In this document: piece by piece, positions 1 through 11,191 of the stretch
Position numbering within the stretch: the stretch's first letter is position 1
Layout of the letters: every line of letters starts with the position of its first letter
Assembly (NCBI GenBank): GCA_023853785.1
Contig: JAJIRX010000929.1
Span: forward strand, 19,022 to 83,021
Reading direction: 5' to 3'
DNA length: 64,000 nucleotides
Source of the DNA: Psilocybe azurescens
Lineage: Eukaryota > Basidiomycota > Agaricomycetes > Agaricales > Agrocybaceae
Position numbers and translations under genes: made by a program
The notes under the pieces: generated by a model
Database searches by the model: none
Seen by the model: only the letters and a program-made list of their open reading frames with translations
Told to the model about the DNA's origin: nothing

Positions 1-1321
1 CTGCCACCCAGCCTCGCGGTTCATCGTCGGCAGCGCCGTCGCTATTCCCGCAGCTTCCCTGTGCATCAATCGCCGCCTGTATCACATCTCTTCAGTGAGA
101 TCCGTGACTATCTCTAAGGCGGAGAAGCGCCGCGATGTCATGGTCGACCTTTCAATCGGCCTAGGCATTCCTCTATTGGAGATGATTCTTCGTACGTCAC
201 CTTAATGTGATGAGTTCTCTCGTATCCTAACTCTGGACGCAGAATATATCGTTCAAGGTCATCGCTTCAACATTTTCGAAGACGTTGGCTGCTACCCCTT
301 CACCTACAACACATGGCCCGCATACATTCTCGTTTTCTGCCCACCAGTCGCTATCGGCGTCGTCTCGGCTGTCTATGCCATTCTGAGCATCATCCAATTC
401 AACAAGAGCCGATCTCAATTCAACGACCTGCTATCCGGTCACAACAACCTCACTTCCAGCCGATATGTGCGCCTCATGTGCCTTGCCGGCATCGAGGTCC
501 TCTGCACTGTCCCCATCGGCTCATACGCTCTCTACCTCAACGCCGGCCACGGTGGAATCAGGCCATGGATCAGCTGGGCCGACACCCACTACGCATTCTC
601 TCGCGTCGACCAGTTCCCTGCCGTGCTCTGGCGCACCAACCGCGTCAGCGAGTCCTCGATCGAGCTTACCCGCTGGCTCCTCATCGTCTGCGCCTTCATC
701 TTCTTCGGATTCTTTGGATTTGCCGACGAGGCGAGGAAGAACTACCGTTCGTATATGCAGTCGGTGGCCAAGCGCGTCGGCATCTCTACCGCATCGTTCG
801 GCAACAGCAGCGGTGTCTTCAGCTCGACCGGCTCGAAAGTCATCGGCTCCAATGGCAAAGTCCGCCCTGTTCTCCCCACCTTCGTCCACCAGGACTTCCT
901 CCGCCGCCACGACTCGCTCGACTCGTTCACCGATATATCGTCTGCCTCGATTCGCGATGTCAGCGGGTTCCTCAACGAGAAGGGGGATGCGGAGAAGCTG
1001 GAAGCCTTCAATCCCATTCTCTCATACGGCGGCCTTACACTATCTGACGTCGGCGGTACGCTCAATGACTGCAACGCGCCACCGTACTCTCCCGCTCCTT
1101 CGCTAGGCGCATCGTCCGCGTCGTCTCTCGCAAAACCCGAACCCGCCCGCACTCGTTCAAGTTCCATCACCTCCACCCCTCATCACAAGCTCCCATCCTG
1201 CCAGAACCCAAACCAAAATCAAATACACCAGATATCGTCTGAGCTAGGATCCGCGCTCTCCTTTGGCTTGTCGTCTTTATTGTTTCCTTTATATTCTCAT
1301 ACCCCACTGTATCATTATTAG
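1..1321 (+). CDS. STE3-type mating pheromone receptor R1 (5' partial)
   Basis: Class D G-protein-coupled receptor that senses lipopeptide mating pheromone at the plasma membrane and signals through a heterotrimeric G protein and MAP kinase cascade. The window opens at the end of an intron. Coding then runs to 191, a 51-nt GT-AG intron follows (192-242), and the frame continues to the TAG at 1319-1321. The family landmark YIVQGHRFNIFEDVGC follows that intron, then RPWISWADTHYAFSRVDQFP and the last membrane helix FIFFGFFGFADEA. A Ser/Thr/Pro-rich cytoplasmic tail of about 190 residues follows. The N-terminus and first helix lie outside the window. The closest relative here is R3, sharing ELTRW and FFGFFGFADEA. 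No frame disruption was seen. Family assignment is secure; the pheromone it recognises cannot be read. Confidence 0.93.
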
Positions 1322-2227
1322 TAACACACTGTAGCTTTAGCCACCCTTCTTGATTATCCCCCCGGTCGGAAACCCCTCCCCACTTACAAGTTCGTTCTGA
1401 TTCATTACTTGTAGCTAGCTGTTTAGAAATACTCTATAGAAGAGTTTGGAACAGAATAAAAATAGCCTTTAACACACTGGATATTTTTGGAGTGAACAGT
1501 TTGATATTAATAGACTTGACGTCTCCTGGTCTATTGTTGGTCCATTGATCTTTCAAGCTTTCAAGACTTGCCATAAACGCTTCGTTATCGAAAGAAATCC
1601 CACTACAATCCCATTGTGCACCTTCCACAATAGCTATTCACTGCTAAGTGTCAAGGATTCTCGTCTGTCTTCGCACCATTCAATCTGGACCTATTCTAAG
1701 CTATTGGCCTCAAGCTATTGATATTTGGTCTGCTGTATTATGGACTGTACGCATTTACAATGCAATTAGCATTGTGGGCCTTCAATGGCTAGTAATTGTT
1801 CAGGATTGTGTACTTTCTTCATACTAATAACTATTGTCTTCATACCAATTATTGTCTTCGCAACAATTGATTGCTACTACGTTGACTCCACAGATGACGA
1901 TTTTGGCCTGGCCTTGGAAGAGAAATACAAAGTATATGGCCTCCTAGTATCTTGTTGTCGTTTATGGAGTCGGACGGATCTCGTCTTTTGAAAATGCTAC
2001 TATTGTTTGAGTCGTCCATGGTCCTCAGTATGTAGGAGAGATACGCCTTCTCATTGAGTCAAAAATATTTTCACGCTCGATGTTTGTACAGCTTTTTGTC
2101 GAGGTTTATGCGCAGTGTAGAGTGGGATAAACAATAGCTCTGTTGAGTAGAATTCTCTACATCTCCTATAAGTGCAGCTTCTGAAGGGCGCAGCGGCCGC
2201 GCACGATGGAGAGAATATAGTGGAAAT
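1322..2227. other. Intergenic between R1 and pheromone P1
   Basis: I see no convincing gene. Short frames at 1434-1628 (-) and 1785-1991 (+) have no recognisable domain or introns. A motif near 1781-1811 (TAATTGTTCAGGA) recurs near 4514-4530, which fits duplicated blocks within the locus. Confidence 0.4.
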
Positions 2228-2936
2228 GATACCAGATCATTTTGCATAGACGTCTACGGATAATATATACACTAGTGCACATATGGTACTACAAGTAATG
2301 CTGCGGCAATGATAGAGATTTATATACAAATGGCTAATTTTCCAAATTCGAGCGGGACGGGGACGACAAGCTGGCAAAAAAGAAACAAAAAGGAGAGTGG
2401 TATCGGGTTGGGTCGAGCGACAAACTGTGCGTGAGGGTGAACAAAGTCGAAAAAGGAAATTGTGTGTTGAATGAAGCATTGGTATCGTTTGTGAAGGAGT
2501 GGAATAAGATCGTGAATGGCTTGCAGGTCTGGGGAAATCGTTGAATTGAATGATGGTATCGCATGTCGAAGAGTGCTGAGTCGTATTGATCGGCCGGTAG
2601 GAATATAAACGAAAGGAATGAGATGTGCCGAGGCAGATAATTGAGTCAACGGCGGTCAATGATCATGGAGATGGCGCGGAGAGGATTTTTGATATAAATG
2701 TGCGGGTAGAAGGCGACGAACGCATTCAGACAGCGGTTGGAAGTCAAGGAGTGAAGCGCGCCTGTGCAAGCAAATAATTGAAAAATAAATATAAGCAAGA
2801 ACAGGACTTCAAAGAGAGTTGACTAATGATCATAAGGTTTTAGAAATTATAATTGAGCACGACAGGCGAAGAAACGCACGGGAAAATGTGGGGGTCAAAG
2901 CCGGGTGAGCAGATTATGTGCTCTCAAGCACAGAAT
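2228..2936 (-). other. 3' flank of pheromone P1, shared with the P2 unit
   Basis: Non-coding sequence downstream (minus sense) of P1. The block at 2228-2280 (GATACC, GATCAT, ACGTCTAC, ACTAGTG in order) matches 4934-4976. Each block ends about 655 bp downstream of the P1 or P2 stop codon, so both genes appear to belong to one duplicated unit. Open frames here are pyrimidine-rich and not gene-like. Confidence 0.55.
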
Positions 2937-3117
2937 CTAAGCGATGACGCAGAATCCGGCAAAGCCAACGCGAGTGTCGGCATTCACCAGCTCTTCCATA
3001 AATCGTCGGGCCCGACTGAGTGTCTGAGCATAATTCGAGGACGAAGGAAGTGTCATTTTCCTCTTGATGACTGGCCACCTCGAGGAATTCGAAGGTAAAC
3101 TGTGTAAATGAATCCAT
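2937..3117 (-). CDS. Mating pheromone precursor P1 (CVIA), one frame slip
   Basis: Farnesylated lipopeptide pheromone precursor. The start MDSFTQFTFEFLE matches the MDSF start of P3, P4 and P5. The end is FAGFCVIA followed by TAG, a proper CAAX box for farnesylation, removal of the last three residues and carboxymethylation. Start and CAAX box lie in different frames. The shift can be placed at the GGGCCC run at 3008-3013, where losing one base would give a precursor of about 59 residues, normal for the family. The likely N-terminal cleavage region is near ADTR, about 12 residues before the Cys; the Glu-Arg pair of P3-P5 is absent. A short tandem repeat lies just upstream. Either a consensus error or a recently broken gene. 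Confidence 0.75.
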
Positions 3118-3159
3118 TGCAATGAAGAGTGTTGTAAGACGGAGGTTTAGACAGACAGG

Positions 3160-3243
3160 GGTATCGCTGAAGAACGAGGAGGTATAGCTAAATTCAGGGA
3201 GGTATCGCTAAAGAACGAGAAAGAGGTATCGCAAAAGTACGGG
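3160..3243. repeat. Four short imperfect tandem repeats upstream of P1
   Basis: Four units of about 20-24 bp start at 3160, 3181, 3201 and 3225, each opening with GGTATCGCT or a close variant and mostly continuing AAAGAACGA. They lie about 43-126 bp upstream of the P1 start codon in its promoter. No protein-coding role is visible. Confidence 0.7.
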
Positions 3244-4933
3244 AATTCTTCGTTAGAGGTGGAATGGCATGGTCCACTTCTTTAACAAGTCCTACCGTGA
3301 GATAGCCTATTGATGGCTGAAATAGGGGAACAATCAAGACAAAAGCATTGTGACATGTAGTGACCTGTCACAGAGATAAGATAATTTTTATCAGCTCCTG
3401 ATGCAGACTTATTGCAAACTTACCAGAGGTCCACCGAGGTCTATCCGAGTCAGTCCATCTACTGGACATTCCAGAATATGCAGCCGGAGAAGGAATCGAC
3501 ACTCGAGGAACCGCCGATCATCCGACGCCATACGTATTGTGCCCTAATTTTTCCGTTTCAGTAGGCCATTTGCATTTACCAACATCTAGAAGGTCACCTG
3601 TACCTGTTGAGCTCGTTAGCGCGGACTGAGGCCATGAACTAGGTCGGCACTCATTGTCCGCAGCTGAAATACATACATATCCCAGCCTCTATGACTCTGG
3701 TAGACTGAAAATTTTAGCGAAGCCTTTATCTGTAACAAGCGAGGTCCTCATGACTCTGCGACTCTGTGGCACAAATCACCGACCATGCCCAGGTTTTTGC
3801 CTTGGTCAGTGCGTAAGTAGTGGCGAGTAGGGCTGTGAATAGACACCAGTAACCAGTACGAACTGGAGACCCCGTGGCCTACCGTGGCTCAATGGCCCTG
3901 CATTGGACCCATCAAGGCTTCGTTGGGCTCGTGGGAACATCAATGTAATCCGGATTCTCAGCGGATTCCGCCGAGGTGACCAAGAGCTGACTCAAAAATC
4001 ATCTATAGAGAATTTATCGCTCAAGACGATATTCACTTAATTCCGGTTAACTTTGTGCAGCCCTTACAGCCTATATCAAATTTCCTGTAACTTCCAGACC
4101 AAAAGTACATAATACCACGCCGCAACACCGACGAAGTTTGCGCTCTTTGCCCAAATAACCTTTCGATAAACAACAGCAAGCAACACCATACAATCCTTTT
4201 GGGTTATTGTGGCTGAAGCTCCAGCATGTGTTTGAACCTCCATTTATCGGACAATGGGTTACAATAACAAATCCAATCCCCTCTTCCTATCTTCTAGAAC
4301 GAATATTCATGGCATATGACTCTGTAGGATTCATTTCTTGGGTCATTGATGATAACAAAGTATAAGATCCAATTCTCCAGACACACAGAAGGCTGCCTGC
4401 ATGGTCTGGAAATATATTTGTGAGTCTTGGACAAGGCCTCTGGAGGTTGCAATACCTCCGCCAACTCTGCATTTTTGAGTGACTCAATCGATCACATGTG
4501 GCCCATTGATCATGGAGGCTGCTAATTGTTCAGGACTGTACCAGTTCCTTTCCTTCTGACTCGATCCCAATGACTAGGTGCATGATCTCTTGTTCCTGGT
4601 TTATTGTATCATCGGTCTCAAAGACGATTATCCTTCTTTACTCTTGCCCTCTTAGACTGTAACGTCAAATTCTTATAGATCGTTCCTATGAGTATACGAC
4701 TGCTCGCTAAGACAAATATGCACCGCCTAATACTGTAAACCTTATCGTTGTTTTGAGACACGATGGAGCAAAACACAACCGTGGAGCTTTGTACATTACA
4801 CCGCGGAGCCCATTAATCAACTAGGCCGAGAGGCGGTGTCTTTTCCTCTGAAAGTATACACAGCTGTTAGGGGCATTTAATTTTCGAAGCAGTTCTTACT
4901 CAGTCATGGAAATTTCATCACATCCAATAGGGA
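3244..4933. other. Intergenic, no gene seen
   Basis: About 1.7 kb between the P1 promoter and the P2 3' flank. I see no receptor, pheromone or other recognisable reading frame on either strand. Confidence 0.4.
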
Positions 4934-5631
4934 ACGATACCGGATCATATTTCAAAACGTCTACACTAGTGTACAAACTATTACTAAGAGACAGTCTTGA
5001 TATATAAAAATGTAGCTTTCCAATTGCAGAAAGAGAAATGGTGAGTTAAGAAGTTTCGAAAATAGTATCGAGTCGGAGCGGTAGACGAAGGTTACGAAAG
5101 TGATGTGTAAAGTTGGAAACAAAGAGGGTGTTTGCTGAACGTTTAATGGTATCGCATATGAATGAGGCTCAAGGAAAGAAGGGTCTAGGCCGGTCCGCCG
5201 AAAATCGCGTGGTTTGGGAAGCGAAAGGAACGAAAGTGCTTGTTGAAGAAAATATCGCCTGTAATCCAGGATTGAGTCGTGAAGATCGCGGTAAAGAATC
5301 TGAGCGAAAAGAATGGGTTGCACCGAGACAACAGATGAGTCCACGGTGTAGACGAAACATCACTGATTGATATATGTGGAAGGGGCGTACAGATTTGTTG
5401 GTAAATAGATAAACGTTGAGGTAGAAACGAAAGCAGTTGGATAGCAAGGGCAAAATCGAGGAATAAAGTCTAATTGAATGATAAATAAGGGCATGGGCAG
5501 GGGCTTCGAAGAGATGGGATATGGTTAGCCACGAGTAGTTATAATACGAGAAGGAAAGTGAGCATACCGATAATGATGGGTAATGGTAATCGAGCACAGA
5601 GTTTATGCTTTGGTTTTGAACAGAAGCTCTC
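4934..5631 (-). other. 3' flank of decayed pheromone P2
   Basis: Non-coding sequence downstream (minus sense) of P2. It contains the block at 4934-4976 that matches the P1 flank, and TCTGTGCT just past the stop also occurs just past the P1 stop. Open frames here look like UTR shadows. Confidence 0.5.
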
Positions 5632-5826
5632 CTAAGCGACTGTGTACCAAGCGGTATAAGGGAAGAGGGGATCGACGTTTGTAAATTCGTTCATAGAATG
5701 CCGAGAGTCTGGGTACAATTCAGTATTGGATGTAAGGCCTAGCGGTGAGGGAAGAGTATGGCGTTCTTGGCCGCTGTCTGTGTCGTTGAAGATGTCGTTG
5801 GCAGAAATTTGAATAAAAGTGCCCAT
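5632..5826 (-). pseudogene. Decayed pheromone precursor P2 (CAAX Cys replaced: YTVA)
   Basis: A 64-residue frame with a pheromone-like acidic, Ser/Thr-rich composition, ending AWYTVA followed by TAG. At the position of the invariant CAAX cysteine it has TAC (Tyr) where P1 has TGC. Its last codon and stop (GCT TAG) and its downstream flank match the P1 unit, which is the main evidence that it descends from a pheromone gene. It starts MGTF, not MDSF. Without the Cys it cannot be prenylated, so as read it should not give an active pheromone. It could instead be an unrelated short frame. Confidence 0.5.
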
Positions 5827-6522
5827 TTCGTCGACAGAGTAACGGGTATGGGGTCACGGGTGGGTGAGTACACAGGCATACTTTGGCGAAGGCATAGAAA
5901 ATCGGCGGGATAGTCATGACAAGCTTTAAAGACTTATAAAGACTTAACATTGTCAGCTATTGTTTGGTAACAACAGAACCACTGCAGTATCACATTGTCT
6001 GAGACTCAACTGCGACTCGTCGCAGAGATAAGATTAAGTCAGAGGTCCATGGTCTAACCGACTCTGAATCACCTCACGCTGGTGACTTGCTTGGGTGACT
6101 TAACTTCAACTGAAGTTACTGCCAATGACACACTCGTTTGCTGTCGCATAATACGAGTAAATAAGGGCATTGTCAACAATACAATAGTGTCAATAGTGAC
6201 AAATCCAGACAGGGTGTCTTTACTTCAAGTATCGCTTCGAAGGTGCCGGTGACCATGTTAGACGTAAGAAAGATGCAGCGGAAGAAATCTATAAATTTCT
6301 CGGACAATACATACAAAATACGGCGATGGGGAGGTAAACATAAATCTAGTAATACAGGAGGACGATGCAAGTGGTATAGTCCAAGAACGAAAGTATATAG
6401 ATAGACGAGTGGCTAGCACTGTTATTATTAGTGTGAAATCGCAGACAATGTATGAGCGAGTGGTAAGGGTATGCCAGTGTGAGATCATGAAATAATCGGT
6501 TCCGAGGGAGTGCGAAGCTCGT
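5827..6522. other. Intergenic and R2 3' flank
   Basis: Upstream region of P2 and 3' flank of R2, whose stop codon is at 6523-6525. I see no additional gene. Confidence 0.4.
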
Positions 6523-7965
6523 TTAAGGTGCTGATGTTGAACAGTCACTGAATAATGACCTCGTATCCGTCGTGGATGATTCTAGGTCCTTAAACTTAGA
6601 ATGATGAATGGAGGCATCAGAAGGATTATAACATGTCGGTGATGTCGTTGTTGGAGATGGTGGTGGGTTCCATTCGTAGTTTTTATGGGACGAAGGCGTT
6701 GTTGGACATCCAATTGTGATCTCTGAAGTAGAAGGATTGAATTTAACGTCTGATTTCTTTACGGACGAGAGACTGATGTTCATTCCTTTGCTGGAGCTGC
6801 ACAAGCGAGTAGTTAGAACAAAGTGCAGGAACCGTTATAAACGTTGGCTTACTACGAAGGAATTGAATCTAACGGCGCATTTTTGACATGAGATCGCATC
6901 CGGAACACCTTGCACCTCACCCATAAGTAGCATGCGTGATATTCTTTCATCGCGTCTTGACCGAATGAGAAAAATGAGAAAAAGATGAAGGTTGATATAG
7001 GGACGGTCCACCAGAGCATGTAGGTGAACATGAGCGCTTGTTTCGGTATAAAAATAGTCGGAAACACTGCGATACGAGAGAAATTGACATGGACGTCTTC
7101 CCAGCTGATCCAAGGTCGGAGGCCAGCTCTCATAGTGAACCACATGTTGAAAGCTATGACACCGAATCCCCAGAACATTTGAACGAGCGACATAGCCATT
7201 AGTCTGAAATAGCGCGACGGCGTGAGGGCGGAACAGCTCTGCAGGTGCCTTGCGAATGTGATTCGCCGAATCCAGAAATTTCGAAAGGCGAGGCCTAAGG
7301 AACCAAAATTTGAGCTTTTTCAGCTATGAGACAGCATGAGCTTACCTGATACAATAAATGCTCCCAAAGAGAAACATAGAGGAGGGACCCAAATCAAGAA
7401 AATTGAAGCAACGGACACATAGGTCGTCGGACGGCAACCGAAATCTTCAATGATATCGAATCTATGGCCCTGAACAATATAGTCTAAGTCAAAGGTAAGA
7501 TTTCAAAAGCACAATATGTAGTCAAGTACGCACGGAGGGCCATATATATCATGGGCAGGCCGAAACACATAAAGGCGTCGATATATTGCCTTCGTCGTTT
7601 CTGAGCAATATTGGTAGAAACGTGTCGTATGGATGATACGCGCTCGAGATGCAAGCATAGGCAGAAGATAGACACAGGAAGTGCGAAATTGGCTCCCATG
7701 TTAATTTTGGTAGCTGGGGAGGACGTCAGTTGTGGTTGTTACTAGAGGCGAATAGAACTAACTCACTGATATCGCACCATACAACGGCGACTATATCCAC
7801 ATTTCCTGCCCATATTATGGTGTTCACTCCATTACCAAGGTTGGATACGAACAGCCAGAGAGCTATGGATATAGTCGGTACTGTCCCAGCCCGCCAATGC
7901 CAGGGAAGTGGGGCAAGACTGAGTGCTGCAGATACGAAAGACGCGATGGGGAGTTCGAGATGCAT
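6523..7965 (-). CDS. STE3-type mating pheromone receptor R2 (intact)
   Basis: Complete seven-helix pheromone receptor on the minus strand. Exons read as 7767-7965, 7534-7713, 7346-7483, 6853-7294 and 6523-6796. All introns are GT-AG and 50-56 nt long, and the 1233-nt CDS stays in frame, giving about 410 residues. The start MHLELPIASFVSA leads into helix 1. Landmarks are GVNTIIWAGN, WCDI, YIVQGHRFDIIEDFGC, LRPWISWEDVHVNFSR and FFSFFSFGQDA. A Ser/Thr/Pro-rich tail follows. It resembles R4 most (RRR-x5-MCFG loop, MAL-H junction). It diverges from R3 with 581 bp between start codons. The intron after FIVSG is absent from R4. The best-preserved receptor in the window. Confidence 0.95.
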
Positions 7966-8546
7966 ATTGCTGGGTATGCTAGCACATTCAAGGAAGGGTT
8001 TTGCTTTGGAGAGTACAATCCTTTTGAATCAAGTTTTGACAAGTAATTCAAGACCATAATTGCACTGTTCTCAGCCAACAAAGAGCCGTGGAATCGAACA
8101 ATGAGATAGCTTTGCCGCGGAACAATCAGGGTTTTAATTTCTTGCCGACTTAATGCCGGTCAATGTTTGTGATAGGCAAGATTCCCTTTGGTAGATCTAA
8201 CGCAAAAAAAATCACCCCTTTGAATAGACATACCTTCATTTATCGTTCAGAACATATGAACCGTAAGGATATATGCCTGGGCCTGCTGGAAGAGTGCTAC
8301 GCACCTGTTACTTTCCATAGCTTTTGCTCCTGTGTCCGACGGGAATTTCCGTATCTTATTAAGTAATCACAAACAAAGATCTTTCGCTTGCCAATGCCAT
8401 TGTGCACCATTGCATTGTTCGCCTCATGATGAAGAATCAAAGATACACGGTGGAGATACAAAGAGGCTGCCTTGGGAAGATAATGTCATTCTCACCACAG
8501 CCTATTCCGCTGCCCCTCTTGCAGAACTTTTGCCTTGGTGACCTCC
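7966..8546. promoter_or_regulatory. Shared divergent promoter region of R2 and R3
   Basis: 581 bp between the start codons of the divergent receptors R2 (-) and R3 (+). It must carry both promoters. I did not identify specific binding sites. Confidence 0.4.
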
Positions 8547-10014
8547 ATGGATCCAACGTACCCTCTCTTCCCGATATTTGCTTTCATCAGCTTTTTCCTC
8601 GTTCTGGTACCACTTTCGTGGCATTTGCAGGCGCTGAACTCGGGAACATGTCTATTCATGATTTGGACAGCAATTGCTTGCCTTAATCAGTTCATAAACT
8701 CGATTGTATGGCATGGCAACATTGTTGATTGGGCACCTATCTGGTGTGATATATGTTAGTGTGCTGGCAATTGTGTTTAACTTTGACTCATGCTTACGAT
8801 TTTGTAGCCTCGTCTGATGGTCGGAATTGCGGTAGCAATTCCTGCAGCGTCACTGTGCATCAATCGACGCCTATATAAAATTGCTGCATGTCAAACTGCT
8901 ACCATTACCCATGCTCATGTGAGTCGAGGGATCATTTTTTGTGCATGTAGTACCTGACATACTTGTTCGCAGAAAAGGCGAGCTGTGATAGTGGATTTAT
9001 GCATTGGTCTCGGGATTCCTGCATTGCAGATGATACTCCGTAGGTTTCCCAATTTCATCATTGCCATTTCGCTTTGACATTTTGGCTGGTAGAATTTATT
9101 GTCCAAGGTCATCGATACGACATTTGGGAGGATATTGGATGCCTACCAACAACAGTCAACACTCCTCCAGCATACCCACTGTCATTTCTTTGGCCTAATA
9201 TTATCAGTGCTGTGTCGGCCGTATATTGCAGTAAGTCATCTGTCTGATCTTGCGCAAATTTCTAATAAGTTGTTGGCAGTGCTCACACTAAAGGCCTTCA
9301 TGCTGCGTCGTGCCCAGTTCAGTCAATTTTTGTCCTCCAACACGTCACTTTCCGTCAATCGTTACTTCCGTCTCATGTGCCTCGCAACAACGGAGATTCT
9401 GTTCACTATCCCTATATCCAGCTATGGCCTGTACCTCAACATCGTTTCAAAACCTATCTATCCTTGGAAAAGCTGGTCCGATATACATTTTGACTGGTAT
9501 ACCATCGATACTTTTCCGTCTGTCCTTTGGCGCACCAGTCATCTCGTTACAACTGTCCTTGAGCTCACCAGATGGTCCCCATAATTTGCGCTTTGATCTT
9601 TTTCGGCTTCTTTGGATTTGCGGACGAAGCCTGCAAGAGTTATCGACGAGCATTCTGGGCTGTTGCCAGTCGTTGCGGAGCGATCCCTCCATCATCTCGC
9701 AAAACACTTTCGTACGTGTATCATTCTTTCCCTTCCGCTTGTTTACTTAATACTTCATCGGGCAGCCCTCCAAAATGGGACTCCCTCTCAAAACTGTGTC
9801 TGGGACGCTGCCAATCTTCGTCAATCAAAAATCGAGTCCCTCACCAATCACACCCGATTCCCTTCATTCTACATTTACGCGACAAAGTGATGTTTCCAGT
9901 GTCAATTACGCAGATACTCTTTGCGTTTCTCCCGATACACCCCATACCAAAATGAATTTTCTCCAATCCTTTCATGCCTCAGATTCTTCGCGCCTATCGC
10001 GAGTTACGATATGA
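8547..10014 (+). pseudogene. STE3-type pheromone receptor R3, frame-damaged
   Basis: All parts of a STE3-like receptor are present: start MDPTYPLFPIFAFIS, exon 1 to 8754, then exons 8808-8918, 8973-9039, 9093-9230 and from 9280. FIVQGHRYDIWEDIGC, YPWKSWSDIHFD, LELTRW and FFGFFGFADEA are easy to see. Two frame breaks are visible. At about 8808-8820 the segment after the acceptor is two bases shorter than in R1. At CCCC 9577-9580 one base is missing, giving a stop after LELTRW. The tail needs a further frame change near 9713-9775 to reach the Ser/Thr-rich end. It has an extra intron (8919-8972) absent from R1, its closest relative. The first break is not at a homopolymer, which favours a genuine pseudogene. 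Functional status is open. Confidence 0.7.
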
Positions 10015-11023
10015 CATGTGTTATGTATTAATTACTCACATTGATTGTGACGATTCTCCTCTATTACGACTTCGTTCACTTGTACATTACCCATAAAATA
10101 CATTTTACACCGCACTTAATCGTTATCACGAACCCGTAAATACCTCCACTGGCCGATATGGTGGAGGCAGCTGGCTGTAATTTCTACGTTTGTGCTTTTT
10201 GTGTTGTTGAATCGGCGTCACGGTCTTGGGCGCGATTCCCGCTCCGATGAGTTAACACAAGTCGGAGTCGCAATGGCAATACGTAGTTCAACACAACCAC
10301 CACATTAGCACTAATACTTATGTTATAGCCTATGTTGTCGTATGTTCGTCACAACTTCTAAGGATTTTGCCTGGAATCAACCTTAACTCAATTCCACTTC
10401 GATCATGATGGAGGGTGGTTTATTCTAGTCAGGGATTGTCTGCTTGCTTGTCGATAAATGCTATTTAGATGAATTGGGTTGTAGACAGGAAGGGAACAAA
10501 GTTATAATTTAATCGCAGCGTGTTGGCTGGTAAAAACGAAACATAATCGCTATTTAAAAAGAGTATAGATAGGCGATAGTGCTTGTCGGCCAATATATAC
10601 GAAGAGTTCAATAAATGTATCGTTGATTGTAGTCGTAGAGGAGAAGAATCAAGAATGAAATGTGAAAAAAAAATTGGGGAATGGAAGGGAATAGGAGGAG
10701 AGTTGTCGCCATATTCAATCCTGATAATTAAGTGATGATTAAAACATAAAGATCGAGGAATTTGGGCAATCAGCACAGCAGGAGCTGAGTGATAAGAACA
10801 GGTTTGAATGAACCCGTGGCAAATGAAGTGATGTTACAGAGAAAAGAAGGGTAGAGAACGAAAGTGTGTGGAGGTTGTCGACCTGGGCTTAGACAACCAC
10901 GAAGGTTTTGAGATCAGAGTGAAAGCTGCGTTCGCTATAAATTGGTGTTCATTCAGATATCAAGACGGCGAATTATGAATCGAACATAGCATAACTTACC
11001 CCTGAAATAAACCATCGAGGCCT
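10015..11023. other. Intergenic: R3 3' flank and P3 3' region
   Basis: No further gene seen. 10465-10999 probably includes the 3' UTR of P3: a splice donor-like GTAAGTTAT (minus sense, from 10999) lies 24 nt past the P3 stop codon. Confidence 0.4.
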
Positions 11024-11191
11024 TTAAACAATGATGCAAAACGAAGTTGTATGCGGAGAGCGGTTGCGCTCTGCATCTTTGAGCTCGGCAGAGGAATCTG
11101 CCTCCAGAGAGTGGCACATAAGTTCAAAGTCGATCTCCAAGGCGTCTGGCGACTCAGATAATGAAAAGAGATCGAGGGTGAAAGAATCCAT
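11024..11191 (-). CDS. Mating pheromone precursor P3 (CAAX = CIIV)
   Basis: A 55-residue uninterrupted frame. It starts MDSFTLDLFSLSE, has an acidic middle and ends ERNRSPHTTSFCIIV followed by TAA. The C-terminal Cys-Ile-Ile-Val is a CAAX prenylation box. The Glu-Arg pair 14-15 residues from the C-terminus matches the maturation site known from basidiomycete pheromones, predicting a mature peptide of about ten residues ending in modified Cys. The MDSF start is shared with P1, P4 and P5. A terminal Val is less common than Ala or Ser, so which prenyl group is added is uncertain. No frame damage. Confidence 0.88.
   Translation of the reverse strand: MDSFTLDLFSLSESPDALEIDFELMCHSLEADSSAELKDAERNRSPHTTSFCIIV

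Noticed and set aside
2237..2659. Long minus frames downstream of P1 (similar ones at 4961-5597 and 12591-12976)
   Set aside because: Three overlapping frames of pyrimidine-rich sequence downstream of pheromone genes; best explained as UTR or spacer.
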